A DNA stretch of 64,000 bases from Prescottella agglutinans (GCF_004011865.1 NZ_RKLP01000004.1:1-64000); one strand, 5' to 3'. Shown: positions 1-9,522, counted from the stretch's first letter. The notes: generated by a model not told the origin, from the sequence alone. Program-made: numbers and translations.

Positions 1-247
<247 letters not shown>

Positions 248-315
248 CTAGGACGACGCCGCAGCAGGCCCGATATCCAGTGCCCGATAGCTGGCCTGCT
301 GTGGCAACCGTCATA

Positions 316-1332
316 TCAACGGATCGCCCGGACCTCGGGTTCGTCCACCCGCACCACCGCCAGGTTCGCCTCCTCGAGGAGATCGGGCAGATCCTGCGGG
401 TAGACCGCCTCGCCCGACTGCTGGATCGCGCGGATGTCCGACGCGGCGCACCAGCGGTGCTCGGTGATGACGCGCTGTTCGAATTCGGTGAAACCGCCGC
501 CGTGCGGGACGAACTCGTCGGTACGGACCGCGAAGAACAACTCCTCGGACCGGATGAGCTCACCGGCGAACGGGAAGATCGCGACCCTGCGCCACAACGG
601 GCCGCGCAACGCCTCGGGAGAAACCGTTCTTCCGGTCTCCTCCCGTACCTCACGCACCGCCGCGGCCCGGAGCGTCTCCCCCGTCTCGACGGCGCCACCG
701 ATCGTGAACCAGAACGTCGTCTCGGGCGTCGCCGGGTCGTGTCCCCGCATCAGCAGGACGCGGCCGCGCTCGTCGAGAATCACGACCCGCGCGGACGTCC
801 GTACCTCGTCGAGTTGCAGCCCGGACGGCTCGGTCCGCTCCGCGATCTCGAAGTACGTCGGCAGCGGTGCGGTCCCGCCGAGGTGCAGCCACCGGACCGG
901 GCGACGGGTTCGCAGCGCCAGCGTGTCGCGCACGGCATCGTTGTGGAAGCGCCGAGCGATCAGCACCCGGGCCTCGGCGTCGGCCAGTTCGGCCACCAAC
1001 TGCGGTGGAAGCGTGTGGGTGTCGAGTGTCGTCAACGCACCCGACAGCGCGTTCTCCGCCGTCTCCCGATGCGCGCGGTCGGCCCGCTCGGCCTGGCCCG
1101 CGAGGACCGACAGCCGCTTGCTCTCCACCGACGTGGACGCCATCGCCGCCGCGATCGCCCGGACCACGACGGCGCGGCGCGCGAGCGCGGCGTCGAGTGC
1201 CTGCCACGACAGGTCGGAGCGCACGTGCAACCGGTCGAGCCGGTTCGCGGTGCCGTACGCCCAGGCCCCGATCGCCGCGATCACAGCCGCGACCAACGCG
1301 ACGATCAGGATCGTCATTGCGGAGAAGGTCAC
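316..1332 (-). CDS. Membrane-anchored NUDIX hydrolase (Rv2609c-like)
   Basis: The 338-residue protein starts with one hydrophobic segment (about residues 5-26). A LemA-like helical stretch follows to about residue 160, then a NUDIX domain whose box GGAVETGE...REVREETG fits the family consensus GX5EX7REUXEEXGU. NUDIX enzymes hydrolyse nucleoside diphosphates linked to another group; the substrate cannot be read from the sequence. The start is a GTG at 1332 whose GTGA overlaps the pimA stop, so the gene is probably translated from the pimA message; an ATG five codons in is an alternative. The same gene sits beside pimA in mycobacteria, which suggests a conserved but unproven link to inner-membrane glycolipid synthesis. 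Confidence 0.8.
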   Translation of the reverse strand: MTFSAMTILIVALVAAVIAAIGAWAYGTANRLDRLHVRSDLSWQALDAALARRAVVVRAIAAAMASTSVESKRLSVLAGQAERADRAHRETAENALSGALTTLDTHTLPPQLVAELADAEARVLIARRFHNDAVRDTLALRTRRPVRWLHLGGTAPLPTYFEIAERTEPSGLQLDEVRTSARVVILDERGRVLLMRGHDPATPETTFWFTIGGAVETGETLRAAAVREVREETGRTVSPEALRGPLWRRVAIFPFAGELIRSEELFFAVRTDEFVPHGGGFTEFEQRVITEHRWCAASDIRAIQQSGEAVYPQDLPDLLEEANLAVVRVDEPEVRAIR

Positions 1333-2456
1333 GAACGCACCTCACGCACACCGGTGGAACCGACCGTAACGGTTTCGTAGACCCGCAAGATCTGCTCGGC
1401 GACGACCGGCCAGTCGTACTCGGCCACCACGGCACTCGCGACGTCGGTCAGCGCCCGGCGCCGGTCCTCGTCACCGAGCACCGCGTCGATCGCCTTCGCG
1501 AGGCCCGCCGAGTCACCGATCGGCACGAGCAGTCCCGCGGTGCCGTCGCGCAGGACCCGCCGGAAGGCGTCCAGCTCGCTGGCCACGACGGGCGCACCTG
1601 CCGCCATCGCCTCGACGAGCACGATGCCGAAACTCTCACCACCCAGGTTGGGCGCGCAGTACACATCGACGCTGCGCAGTGCGGACGCCTTCTCCTCGTC
1701 GCTCACCTGACCGAGAAGCCGCAGGTGGCGGGCGTGGCGCCCGGCCTCCTTGAGTAGCTTCTCCTCGTCTCCGCGACCCACCACCAGGATCTCGAGGTCC
1801 GGGTACTTCTCCACCAGCGCCGGCAGGGCGCCCAGCAGCACCGCCATGCCCTTCCGAGGCTCGTCGTAGCGCCCGAGGAACAACACCGTCTTGCCGGGGC
1901 GCGGATAGCCGGGCAGCGGCTCGGCCGTCGCGAACGCGGAAACGTCGACGCCGTTGGGGATCTCCACCGCGTCCGAGCCGAGCGACTCGACCTGCCAGCG
2001 CCGCGCCAACTCGGACACCGCGATCCGCCCGCTGATCTTCTCCAGATACGGCTGCAACACACCCTGGAAGGTGCTCAGTACCAACGATTTCGTCGTGGAC
2101 GTGTGGAACGTTGCGACGATCGGCCCCTCGGCGATCTTCATGGCCAGCATCGACAGGCTCGGCGCGTTGGGCTCGTGGATGTGCAGGACGTCGAAGTCGT
2201 TCTCGGCGATCCAGCGCCGGGTCCGGGCGTACGAGACCGGGCCGAACGTCAGCCGCGCCACCGAACCGTTGTAGGGAATGGCGACGGCCCGACCGGCCGA
2301 CACCACGAAGTCCGGCAGCTCGGTACCGTCCGACGCCGGCGCGAGAACGCTGACCTTGTGCCCCCGCTCGATGAAGACCTGTGCCAGCTCGACGACGTGC
2401 GCCTGCACGCCGCCCGGCACGTCGAAGGAGTACGGGCAGACCATGCCGATCTTCAT
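1329..2456 (-). CDS. pimA: PimA, phosphatidylinositol alpha-mannosyltransferase
   Basis: A 375-residue GT4 glycosyltransferase that transfers mannose from GDP-mannose to the 2-position of the inositol in phosphatidylinositol, the first step of PIM, LM and LAM synthesis on the cytoplasmic membrane face. The N-terminal domain has the GGVQAH loop (residues 15-20) and His118. The C-terminal domain has the GRYDEPRKG nucleotide site (Arg196, Lys202) and the E-x7-E motif (Glu274, Glu282). An in-frame upstream extension is possible, but ATG 2456 matches the family start MKIGMVCPYSFDVPGGVQAH. Its ATGA overlaps the patA stop, and the order patA-pimA is that of mycobacteria (Rv2611c-Rv2610c). Confidence 0.95.
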   Translation of the reverse strand: MKIGMVCPYSFDVPGGVQAHVVELAQVFIERGHKVSVLAPASDGTELPDFVVSAGRAVAIPYNGSVARLTFGPVSYARTRRWIAENDFDVLHIHEPNAPSLSMLAMKIAEGPIVATFHTSTTKSLVLSTFQGVLQPYLEKISGRIAVSELARRWQVESLGSDAVEIPNGVDVSAFATAEPLPGYPRPGKTVLFLGRYDEPRKGMAVLLGALPALVEKYPDLEILVVGRGDEEKLLKEAGRHARHLRLLGQVSDEEKASALRSVDVYCAPNLGGESFGIVLVEAMAAGAPVVASELDAFRRVLRDGTAGLLVPIGDSAGLAKAIDAVLGDEDRRRALTDVASAVVAEYDWPVVAEQILRVYETVTVGSTGVREVRS

Positions 2457-3358
2457 CGCGACTCCATGCGCGCGCGACGGGCCTCGGACAGGTCGTCGAG
2501 CCACAGCGGCTGGAGCATGTGCCAGTCCGCGGGGTGGGCGGCGATGTTGGCCGCGAAGCGATCGGCCAGTGCCTGGGTGGCGCCGTCGACGCCGACCGCG
2601 ACGTCGATCGGCGCGTCGATCGAGAATCCCCACCCGCCGTCGGTGAACCAGCAGTGGACGGGCAGAAGGGCGGCGCCGGTCTCGATCGCGAGTTTCGCTG
2701 GGCCGGCGGGCATCCGGGTGGGTTCGCCGAAGAACGTGACCGGCACGCCCTTGGCCGCCAGGTCACGCTCGCCGAGCAGGCACACGACCTTGTTCGCGCG
2801 CAGGCGCTTCGCCAGTTCCCCGAACGGCGGCACCTCGCCGCCGCTGAGGGGGAAGATCTCGAATCCGAGGCTCTCCCGGTAGGCGACGAACCGGCGGTAC
2901 AGCGACTCGGGCTTCAGTCGTTCGGCGACGGTGGACAGTCCGCCCCACGTCCGCGTGCACCACACCCCCGCCATGTCCCAGTTGCCGCTGTGCGGCAACG
3001 CCAGGATCGCGCCCTTACCCTCGCCCATCGCCTTGTCGAGGTGTTCGGTTCCGGTCACCGTGCGGTCGACCTTCGCCTGGGTCTCCGCCAGGTCCATCGA
3101 CGGCAGGCGGAAGGCCTCGCGCCAGTACCGGGCGTAGGAACGCAGCGAGTCCCGCACGAGGTCGTCGGGCACCTGTTCGGGCGGCACCCCGAGCACGCGA
3201 GCGAGGTTGCGGCGCAACTGCTGTGGGCCGCCACCACGCCGCGCCGCGAAGTCCGCGCCCGCATCGAAGATCGCGGTCGCCACCCGGTCCGGCAGCGCCC
3301 GCACGACGCGCCATCCGGTGGCGTACCCGAGGTCGGTCACCCGCTCCGAGATGTTCAC
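2453..3358 (-). CDS. patA: Phosphatidylinositol mannoside acyltransferase
   Basis: A 301-residue member of the LpxL/HtrB-like acyltransferase family. The catalytic H-x4-D motif is present (His123, Asp128 in LPHSGNWD), followed by a conserved GxxVxxLxERD-type segment (about residues 195-203). In actinobacteria with PIMs this enzyme acylates the 6-position of the mannose attached to inositol on PIM1/PIM2, on the inner membrane face. It sits between pgsA and pimA with 4-bp overlaps on both sides, so PI synthesis, mannosylation and acylation are encoded on one transcript. The length is normal for the family and no defect is visible. Confidence 0.92.
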   Translation of the reverse strand: MNISERVTDLGYATGWRVVRALPDRVATAIFDAGADFAARRGGGPQQLRRNLARVLGVPPEQVPDDLVRDSLRSYARYWREAFRLPSMDLAETQAKVDRTVTGTEHLDKAMGEGKGAILALPHSGNWDMAGVWCTRTWGGLSTVAERLKPESLYRRFVAYRESLGFEIFPLSGGEVPPFGELAKRLRANKVVCLLGERDLAAKGVPVTFFGEPTRMPAGPAKLAIETGAALLPVHCWFTDGGWGFSIDAPIDVAVGVDGATQALADRFAANIAAHPADWHMLQPLWLDDLSEARRARMESR

Positions 3359-4038
3359 GACGTCTCCCCCGCACCGTGGTTCTCCGTGGCGCGCGGCGCG
3401 ATCGGCAGGAGGTCACGCGCGCCGGCCGAGTTGCGGACGGCGAGCACCCGCTGGAACACCGTGATGATGCTCGCGACCGCGAGGATCCACATGGCGACGT
3501 ACACCGCCCAGTGCAGCCACCCGATGTCGAAATGCCCTGCGATACCGGTGAGCCCGGCGCCCACGAGCACGATGATCAATCGATCCGGACGCTCGATGAG
3601 GCCGCCGTCCGCGGACAGGCCGCTGGCCTCCGCACGAGCCTTGGCGTACGAGATCACCTGCGAGGTAACGAGACAGATCAGCGTCGCGACCAGCAGGCTC
3701 TTGCTGTTCTCGTGGTAGACGGCCCACCATGCGAGCCCCGCGAAGATCGCGCCGTCGGCGAGCCGATCGCACGTGGCGTCGAGCACCGCGCCGTACCGTG
3801 TGCCGCCCCCACGGGCCCGCGCCATCGCGCCGTCGAGCATGTCGAACATGACGAAGAACCAGATCAGCATGGTTCCCCAGAACAGATGCCCGGACGGGAA
3901 GAGCGTCAACGCACCCGCGATGCTCGCGACGGTGCCGATGATCGTGACCGCGTCCGGAGTCAGCCCCGTCTTGACCAAGGCGCGGCCCATCGGGGCCGTC
4001 ACCTTGGACACCGAGGCGCGTCCGAAGAAACTCAGCAT
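3355..4038 (-). CDS. pgsA: CDP-alcohol phosphatidyltransferase (phosphatidylinositol phosphate synthase)
   Basis: A 227-residue integral membrane enzyme with about six hydrophobic segments. The full CDP-alcohol signature D-x2-DG-x2-AR-x8-G-x3-D-x3-D is visible (Asp66, Asp69, Gly70, Arg74, Gly83, Asp87, Asp91). In this position (Rv2612c in M. tuberculosis) the enzyme joins CDP-diacylglycerol and inositol 1-phosphate to give PI phosphate, the precursor of PIMs. The open frame extends 39 codons upstream, but ATG 4038 has a strong GGGAGG-type ribosome site and fits the family length. The stop overlaps patA by 4 bp. Confidence 0.93.
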   Translation of the reverse strand: MLSFFGRASVSKVTAPMGRALVKTGLTPDAVTIIGTVASIAGALTLFPSGHLFWGTMLIWFFVMFDMLDGAMARARGGGTRYGAVLDATCDRLADGAIFAGLAWWAVYHENSKSLLVATLICLVTSQVISYAKARAEASGLSADGGLIERPDRLIIVLVGAGLTGIAGHFDIGWLHWAVYVAMWILAVASIITVFQRVLAVRNSAGARDLLPIAPRATENHGAGETS

Positions 4039-4070
4039 CCTGCTCCCCCCTCCCGCATCCGGTCGTGGTG

Positions 4071-4090
4071 CCGGGTCCTCTCGGACCCGG
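4071..4090. other. Short perfect hairpin upstream of pgsA
   Basis: CCGGGTCC-TCTC-GGACCCGG forms an 8-bp stem with a 4-base loop in the 94-bp gap between the HIT gene and pgsA. There is no T-run, so it is not a convincing terminator. It could partly attenuate or stabilise the thrS-HIT-pgsA transcript. Confidence 0.35.
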
Positions 4091-4132
4091 ATACCGATCC
4101 TGCCATGGTGTGCCCCCGCCGACGTCGGCGAA

Positions 4133-4693
4133 TCACTCGTTCCAGGCCCCCGCAAGCAGGGCCCGCGTCTCCCGGAGCAGCTGCGGCATCACCTTCGCTC
4201 CGCCGAGGATGGTGATGAAGTTCGCGTCACCGCCCCAGCGCGGAACGATGTGCTGATGCAGGTGCTCGGCCAGCGACCCGCCGGCCGCCGCCCCGAGGTT
4301 GAGCCCGACGTTGAACCCGTCCGGGCGGGAGACCCGCTTGATGACGCGGATCGCCTGCTGGGTGAACGCCATCAGCTCGGAACTCTCCTCCGGCGTCAGG
4401 TCCTCGAGCGCCGCGACGCGGCGGTACGGCACCACCATCAGATGACCCGGGTTGTACGGGTACAGGTTGAGCACCGCGTACACCGACTCGCCGCGTGCGA
4501 CGATCAGCCCCTCCTCGTCGCTCATCTTCGGGATCTCGCTGAACGGACCCTCGCTCGAGCTCGACGTCTTGGGCGCCTCCGCGATGTACGACATCCGGTG
4601 CGGGGACCACAGCCGCTGCAGCCGGTCCGGATCACCCGGCCCGGTGTCCACGAGGGCGCCGTTGTCGTTGCTGCCGTTCACCTGATCGGTCAC
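4133..4693 (-). CDS. HIT-family nucleotide phosphorylase/hydrolase (Rv2613c-like)
   Basis: A 186-residue protein with the histidine triad H-L-H-Q-H (His144, 146, 148) and the upstream [18 protein letters not shown] strand characteristic of HIT proteins. The M. tuberculosis gene in this position, Rv2613c, is known as a diadenosine tetraphosphate phosphorylase; that activity is inferred here from synteny. GTG 4693 overlaps the thrS stop by 4 bp, so the two are probably co-translated. Ap4A is a side product of aminoacyl-tRNA synthetases, which makes pairing with thrS sensible. A longer frame to 4750 would lie inside thrS and is not needed. Confidence 0.88.
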   Translation of the reverse strand: MTDQVNGSNDNGALVDTGPGDPDRLQRLWSPHRMSYIAEAPKTSSSSEGPFSEIPKMSDEEGLIVARGESVYAVLNLYPYNPGHLMVVPYRRVAALEDLTPEESSELMAFTQQAIRVIKRVSRPDGFNVGLNLGAAAGGSLAEHLHQHIVPRWGGDANFITILGGAKVMPQLLRETRALLAGAWNE

Positions 4694-6741
4694 TGGGCAC
4701 CGCCGAGTAGTTCGGCCGTGGGCGAGGCGTTGTCGCGCCGCGCGATCCACGACCCGATCGCCTCCACTGCGTCCTTCACGGGCACGCCGTTGATCTGGGT
4801 GCCGTCACGGAACCGGAAGCTCACCGCGCCCGCCTCGACGTCCCGCTCGCCCGCGAGGAGCATGAACGGCACCTTCTGCGTGGTGTGGTTCCGGATCTTC
4901 TTCTGCATGCGGTCGTCGCTGACGTCCACGTCGGCCCGCACGCCGATCGCCTTGAGCTGCTTGACGACGTCGAACAGGTGATCCTCGAACGCCTCGGCGA
5001 CCGGGATGCCCACGACCTGGACGGGCGCCAGCCACGCCGGGAACGCGCCCGCGTAGTGCTCGGTGAGGACACCGAAGAACCGCTCGATCGAGCCGAACAG
5101 CGCGCGGTGGATCATCACCGGACGCTGCTTGGTGCCGTCGCTGCCGGTGTACTCGAGGTCGAAACGCTCGGGCAGGTTGAAGTCGAGCTGGATCGTCGAC
5201 ATCTGCCAGCTGCGGCCGAGCGCGTCCTGCACCTGCACCGAGATCTTGGGTCCGTAGAACGCGGCTCCGCCCGGATCCGGCACCAGGTTCAGCCCGGACG
5301 CCGCACCGACCTCGGCTAGCGTGTTGGTCGCCTCCTCCCAGAGCGCGTCGTCGCCCACGAACTTGTCGGGGTTCTTCGTCGACAGCTCGAGGTAGAAGTC
5401 GTCGAGGCCGTAGTCCTTGAGCAGGCCCAGCACGAACTGCAGCGTGGTGGTCAGCTCGTCGCGCATCTGCTCCTTGGTGCAGTAGATGTGCGCGTCGTCC
5501 TGCGTCATGCCGCGGACACGGGTCAGACCGTGCACGACGCCGGACTTCTCGTAGCGGTAGACCGAGCCGAACTCGAACAGCCGCAGCGGCAGCTCACGGT
5601 AGGAACGACCGCGCGACCCGAAGACCAGGTTGTGCATCGGGCAGTTCATCGGCTTGAGGTAGTAGTCCTGGCCCGGCTTGCGGACGGTGCCGTCCTCGTT
5701 CAGCTCCTCGTCGATGTGCATCGCCGGGAACATGCCGTCCTTGTACCAGTCGAGGTGACCGGAGACCTCGTACAGATGGCCCTTGGTGATGTGCGGCGAG
5801 TAGACGAACTCGTAGCCCTCCTCGACGTGCCGCTTGCGCGAGTAGTTCTCCATCTCCTGGCGGATGATGCCGCCCTTCGGGTGGAACACCGGCAGGCCCG
5901 AGCCGAGCTCGTCGGGGAACGAGAACAGGTCCAGTTCGGCGCCGAGCTTGCGGTGGTCGCGACGCTCGGCCTCAGCCAGCAGCTCGAGGTGCTTGTCGAG
6001 CGCCTCGGTCGACTCCCAGGCGGTGCCGTAGATGCGCTGCAGGTCCTCGCGGCTCTGGTCGCCGCGCCAGTAGGCGGCCGAGCTGCGCGTGATCTTGAAC
6101 GCCGGGATGTACTTGGTGGTCGGAATGTGCGGACCCCGGCACAGGTCCTTCCAGATCACCTCGCCGGTGCGCGGGTTGAGGTTGTCGTAGATCGTCAGCT
6201 CACCGCCGCCGACCTCCATCACCTCGGGGTCGTCGATGCCGGACTTGTCGTCGATCAGCTCCAACTTGAACGGCTCGTTCGCCAGTTCGGTTCGAGCGTC
6301 GTCGAGGTCCTCGACGACACGACGCGAGAAGCGCTGCGCGTCCTTGACGATCTTCTTCATCCGCTTCTCGAGCTTCGCCAGATCCTCCGGGGTGAACGGG
6401 CGTTCCACCTGGAAGTCGTAGTAGAAGCCGTCCTTGATCGGCGGACCGATGCCGAGCTTCGCCTCGGGAAACTCCTGCTGGACGGCCTGCGCCAGGACGT
6501 GCGCGGCCGAGTGCCGGATCACGCTGCGGCCGTCCTCGGTGTCGGCGCCGACGGCCTCGACCTCGACGTCGACGTCCGGGGTCCAGGACAGGTCCCTCAG
6601 CTGGCCTTCCGCGTCACGGACGACGACGACGGCGTCGGGACCCTTGCCCGGCAGCCCCGCCTCGCGCACGGCCGTGCCCGCAGTAGTCCCGGCGGGCACT
6701 TGGACGCGTGCGGCTGGGGTAACGGATGCGGGCGTGGTCAC
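4690..6741 (-). CDS. thrS: Threonyl-tRNA synthetase
   Basis: A 683-residue class II synthetase that charges tRNA-Thr. In order there is a TGS-like N-terminal domain (about 10-75), the editing domain with [10 protein letters not shown] (around 78-87), the catalytic core with MNCPMHN (zinc cysteine) and [14 protein letters not shown], and the C-terminal anticodon-binding domain (from about 560) containing [11 protein letters not shown]. Length and motifs are those of ordinary actinobacterial ThrS. ATG 6741 is the first start in the frame and gives the usual MTTPASV-type lead. No T-box or other leader is evident in the 110 bp upstream. Confidence 0.96.
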   Translation of the reverse strand: MTTPASVTPAARVQVPAGTTAGTAVREAGLPGKGPDAVVVVRDAEGQLRDLSWTPDVDVEVEAVGADTEDGRSVIRHSAAHVLAQAVQQEFPEAKLGIGPPIKDGFYYDFQVERPFTPEDLAKLEKRMKKIVKDAQRFSRRVVEDLDDARTELANEPFKLELIDDKSGIDDPEVMEVGGGELTIYDNLNPRTGEVIWKDLCRGPHIPTTKYIPAFKITRSSAAYWRGDQSREDLQRIYGTAWESTEALDKHLELLAEAERRDHRKLGAELDLFSFPDELGSGLPVFHPKGGIIRQEMENYSRKRHVEEGYEFVYSPHITKGHLYEVSGHLDWYKDGMFPAMHIDEELNEDGTVRKPGQDYYLKPMNCPMHNLVFGSRGRSYRELPLRLFEFGSVYRYEKSGVVHGLTRVRGMTQDDAHIYCTKEQMRDELTTTLQFVLGLLKDYGLDDFYLELSTKNPDKFVGDDALWEEATNTLAEVGAASGLNLVPDPGGAAFYGPKISVQVQDALGRSWQMSTIQLDFNLPERFDLEYTGSDGTKQRPVMIHRALFGSIERFFGVLTEHYAGAFPAWLAPVQVVGIPVAEAFEDHLFDVVKQLKAIGVRADVDVSDDRMQKKIRNHTTQKVPFMLLAGERDVEAGAVSFRFRDGTQINGVPVKDAVEAIGSWIARRDNASPTAELLGGAQ

Positions 6742-6851
6742 GGCGATGCGCTCCTAGGTATGAGGGTGTGCCCCCGGATGAGGGGCGATCCCATGTTATC
6801 GGCACCGCGTCGCCATCAGTGGAGCCGTCCCGCCGTCGCGTCGGCCCGCAG

Positions 6852-7316
6852 CTACAGGGGGCTCTCCAGCCACGGCTGCTCGAGTCCCACCCACGTCCCG
6901 ATCAGACCGAAGGTGCCGAGCACCCAGAGCGTCAGCACGACGACCACGGAGGTCAACAACACTCCGGCTCCCTTGACGACGCCGGACTGCCGGGAGAACC
7001 ACACCATGAACCGGTCGTATCTCGCGCGCGCGAAGTGGAGCAGTCGATGTGCCCACGCGAACTCGGACGCCAGGATTCCCAGACCGGCGAACACGATCAA
7101 CCAGCCGGGGCCCGGATAGGGAATGGTCACGATCCCGACGGCGAGGACGACGGCACCGATGATCCCGACACCGATTCGGTAGACGAGGTTCAACGAGGTG
7201 TTTCCGGCAATCCTCCGTCGCCAGCGGAGCCATCGGTTCTCGACTTCCTCGATCGGGTGGAAGCCGTCCTGGTGCGCCACCGCCGACCCGTCGGCGCCGA
7301 CCGCACGACCACTCAC
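6852..7316 (-). CDS. PGPGW-type membrane protein (TIGR02611-like)
   Basis: A small membrane protein of about 154 residues. It has a charged N-terminus, a hydrophobic segment with the signature PYPGPGWLIVFAGLGILASE (about residues 67-86), an amphipathic HRLLHFARARYDRFMVWF helix and a last hydrophobic segment near the C-terminus. The PGPGW family is widespread in actinobacteria and has no known function. The start is uncertain. GTG 7316 directly abuts a GGAGG, which is too close for an ideal ribosome site, and a second GTG lies 12 codons in. The open frame continues far upstream across the att repeat, so that extension is spurious. Confidence 0.72.
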   Translation of the reverse strand: MSGRAVGADGSAVAHQDGFHPIEEVENRWLRWRRRIAGNTSLNLVYRIGVGIIGAVVLAVGIVTIPYPGPGWLIVFAGLGILASEFAWAHRLLHFARARYDRFMVWFSRQSGVVKGAGVLLTSVVVVLTLWVLGTFGLIGTWVGLEQPWLESPL

Positions 7317-7469
7317 CCTCCGGTCACCCACAATCTGCACCTGCTGTCGTGTCGACGTTCGTGTCGGTCCGCCGCCGACGATTCCCAGCGTACCGGCGTT
7401 CGCCGGCCTGCAACCGGACTCGCGACCTGCCCCGATGCCACTCGGGACGACGTCGTTCGGACGACTCGG

Positions 7470-7712
7470 GCACCAGGGCACGCGGTACCGCGACAGGGAC
7501 GCCGGACACTCTCGCCCCTGGGGGTTCAGACGCAGGCGCCGGGCGCGAAGTCCGCACTCGAGTCGAACGCCCAGAAGACCACGGCACTGATCGACGCGTT
7601 GAAGGGCCGGGGAACCAACTGCGCGCGCAGGGCGCGGGCCCACGCCGTGCAGCAGCCGCAGGATCAGGCGAAACAGATCGCCGAGGCGGCCGGTGTGGAG
7701 CTCGGAGAACAG
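7470..7712 (+). pseudogene. Degenerate SIMPL (DUF541) domain gene
   Basis: Two adjacent frames carry recognisable pieces of one SIMPL-domain protein. RGTATGTPDTLA is read in one frame and, after a single-base slip near 7515, LGVQTQAPGAKSALESNAQK and ALIDALKGRG in another. The middle of the domain is missing and the text resumes at QDQAKQIAEAAGVELG, the usual C-terminal end of SIMPL domains. With the frameshift, internal deletion and no start, the gene is dead. It ends just before the hairpin at 7712 and the element's left repeat. The assignment rests on motif resemblance only. Confidence 0.5.
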
Positions 7713-7749
7713 AGAAGGCCCCGTCCGATTTCTCGGACGGGGCCTTCTC
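7712..7749. terminator. Perfect 17-bp stem terminator, native terminator of the disrupted tRNA-Val locus
   Basis: Arms 7712-7728 and 7733-7749 are perfectly complementary around a TTTC loop, with the GGCCCCGTCCGA core. It lies 4 bp from the left att repeat. Read on the minus strand it directly follows the tRNA-Val 3' tail, so before integration it probably ended the tRNA-Val transcript. Confidence 0.75.
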
Positions 7750-7753
7750 GTGC

Positions 7754-7778
7754 GTGGTCCCGGCTGGGATCGAACCAG
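7754..7778. repeat. Left attachment repeat (attL), partial tRNA-Val 3' end
   Basis: These 25 bases are identical to 15884-15908, the 3' end (acceptor and T arm) of the intact tRNA-Val(CAC). The match stops at both ends, and no tRNA 5' half is present here. This is the classic footprint of tyrosine-recombinase integration into a tRNA 3' end. Confidence 0.88.
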
Positions 7779-7951
7779 TCGTGAGCAATCCGAGTTCGAG
7801 CCTCCAACCTGCTCGGCGAGTGGCCGAAATCCCCGGTGAACGGGGATTATCGAGCATTCAATCGGTTCGATGTGTTCGATGTGTTGGGTACTGTGTTGCA
7901 CGTAAGTTGCACGCAAGTTGCACGACGCGGCTCGACGACAGGACCCGAGAC

Positions 7952-9106
7952 ATGGCACGCACGCCGCAGCGCACACGACGATCGTTCGGACAGCTCCGCC
8001 AGCTCCCCTCGGGCCGCTGGCAGGCGAAGTACACCGGCCCCGACCTGGTGGTGCATCGGGCGCCGACGACGTTCGACGCCAAGGACTACGCCGAGGGCTG
8101 GCTGGCCGAGCAGCGTAAACAGATCGACCTCGGGACGTGGACCCCGCCGCGGGAGGCCGCGCAGCAGCGGGCCGAGCGGCTGCGGACGTTCGCCGAGTAC
8201 GCCGAGCCGTGGCTAGAGCACCGACCGATCCGGCCGCGCACCCGCGAGAGCTACCGCTACCTGCTCGACACGCTGATCCTGCCCGTACTCGGCGACCGCG
8301 TCCTGAGTCAGATCACCGCCGCCGACGTCCGCGAATGGCACCACGGCCTCGGGACGCAGTACGCGACCCGCAACGCACGCGCCTACGGCGTGCTGACGGC
8401 CGTGTTCAACAGTGCCGTGGACGACGAGCTGATCGACCGCTCCCCCGCGCGGATCAAGGGTGCCGGACAGGTGAAGCACCGCCGCGAGATCGACGTCCTG
8501 TCCCCCGCCGAGCTGGCCGCGCTCGCCGACGCGATGCCCGACGAGCTGCGCCTGAGCATCCTGCTCGCCGCGTGGTGCGGGCTGCGCCGCGGCGAGACGT
8601 TCGAGCTGCGCCGTAAGGACCTGAGCGCCGACCGCTCGGTGCTGAGCATCACGCGCGGCGTGACCTACCGGGACCGGCAGTTCATCGTCGGCCCGCCAAA
8701 GACCAAGGAGTCGATCCGCAAGGTGACGATTCCGCCGCACCTGCACGCCGAGATCGAGCGCCACCTGGCCGAGCACGTCGGACCGGGCCGCGATGCCCTG
8801 CTGTTCCCTGACCCGGCCGGCGGTCACATGCGGGAGTGGACCTACCGCAAGCGGTTCGACGCCGCGACGGCCGAGATCGGCCGCGACGACCTGCACCTGC
8901 ACGACCTGCGCCACTTCGGCGGCGTCATGGCCGCGCACGCCGGCGCCACGACCAAGGAGGTGATGGACCGCCTCGGGCACGTCACGTCCTCGGCCGCGAT
9001 GCGCTACCAGCACACCGCCTCGGGCCGCGCCGAGTTGGTCGCCGACCGCCTGTCGGCACTAGCCGCCGGACAGTCCGAGCCGCGACACCTGCGCGCGGTG
9101 CAGTAG
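7952..9106 (+). CDS. int: Site-specific tyrosine recombinase (integrase)
   Basis: A 384-residue phage-type integrase. It has an N-terminal arm-binding region (about 10-60), a SAM-like core-binding domain (75-160) and a catalytic domain with Arg in GLRRGE (about 211), the HDLRH box (about 317-321) and the tyrosine in AMRYQHTA (about 351). It should catalyse integration and excision at the tRNA-Val att site. The gene starts about 175 bp inside the left repeat, the standard position for such integrases. ATG 7952 begins MARTPQRTRRSFG; the longer open frame runs back through the att repeat and is not used. A strong hairpin follows at 9122. Confidence 0.93.
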   Translation: MARTPQRTRRSFGQLRQLPSGRWQAKYTGPDLVVHRAPTTFDAKDYAEGWLAEQRKQIDLGTWTPPREAAQQRAERLRTFAEYAEPWLEHRPIRPRTRESYRYLLDTLILPVLGDRVLSQITAADVREWHHGLGTQYATRNARAYGVLTAVFNSAVDDELIDRSPARIKGAGQVKHRREIDVLSPAELAALADAMPDELRLSILLAAWCGLRRGETFELRRKDLSADRSVLSITRGVTYRDRQFIVGPPKTKESIRKVTIPPHLHAEIERHLAEHVGPGRDALLFPDPAGGHMREWTYRKRFDAATAEIGRDDLHLHDLRHFGGVMAAHAGATTKEVMDRLGHVTSSAAMRYQHTASGRAELVADRLSALAAGQSEPRHLRAVQ

Positions 9107-9121
9107 CACCAGACCCGAACT

Positions 9122-9155
9122 CGACGGCCGCCGGACACCAACCTGGCGGCCGTCG
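9122..9155 (+). terminator. Hairpin terminator after the integrase
   Basis: CGACGGCCGCC and GGCGGCCGTCG form an 11-bp perfect stem around a 12-base loop, 16 bp after the integrase stop. No long T-run follows, as is common in actinobacteria. It separates int from the xis-rep operon. Confidence 0.65.
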
Positions 9156-9300
9156 CCGTTCCCGCCACAACCCCCGACGATCGGGCAAAGTCGTTGTGTT
9201 TCAACGTGTTAGCACTTCTGGACAGCTGCACCCCCGTTCTCTACAGTCGCGGGCAGAACAGGCCGAACACGACGAACAACGAGCACCGCAGGAGGTACAG

Positions 9301-9522
9301 ATGGCCGCGAAGGACTCGGCGCTGACCACGGCCCCGACCTATGTCTCGATGGCCGAGGCGGCCCGGATGATCGGGGTCAGCCGCGTCACGATCCACAAGC
9401 GCGTCCGGGATGGCGAACTGCCCGCTTTCCGCGTCGGCACCGGCCGCGGCGCTGCGGTGCGGATCAAGGTCTCCGATCTGGAGGCCCTGCTGCACCCGAT
9501 CGCCGCGGGCACCGCCGACTGA
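9301..9522 (+). CDS. xis: Excisionase-like MerR/HTH protein
   Basis: A 73-residue DNA-binding protein with the helix-turn-helix SMAEAARMIGVSRVTIHKRV (residues 16-35) and the following GELPAFRVG wing typical of excisionase-family HTH_17 domains. Such proteins bend att DNA to direct the integrase towards excision, and often regulate early genes. ATG 9301 follows an ideal AGGAGG site. It is the first gene of the early operon leading into the replication ATPase, so a role as Xis and/or autoregulator is likely but inferred. Confidence 0.78.
   Translation: MAAKDSALTTAPTYVSMAEAARMIGVSRVTIHKRVRDGELPAFRVGTGRGAAVRIKVSDLEALLHPIAAGTAD

Noticed and set aside
5488-7119. A 543-codon plus-strand frame opposite thrS
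   Set aside because: It is a shadow of thrS with no ribosome site or recognisable motif.
7754-7778. A second tRNA-Val gene at the left end of the element
   Set aside because: Only the T arm and acceptor 3' strand are present; no D arm, anticodon arm or 5' acceptor strand follows, so it is an att repeat.
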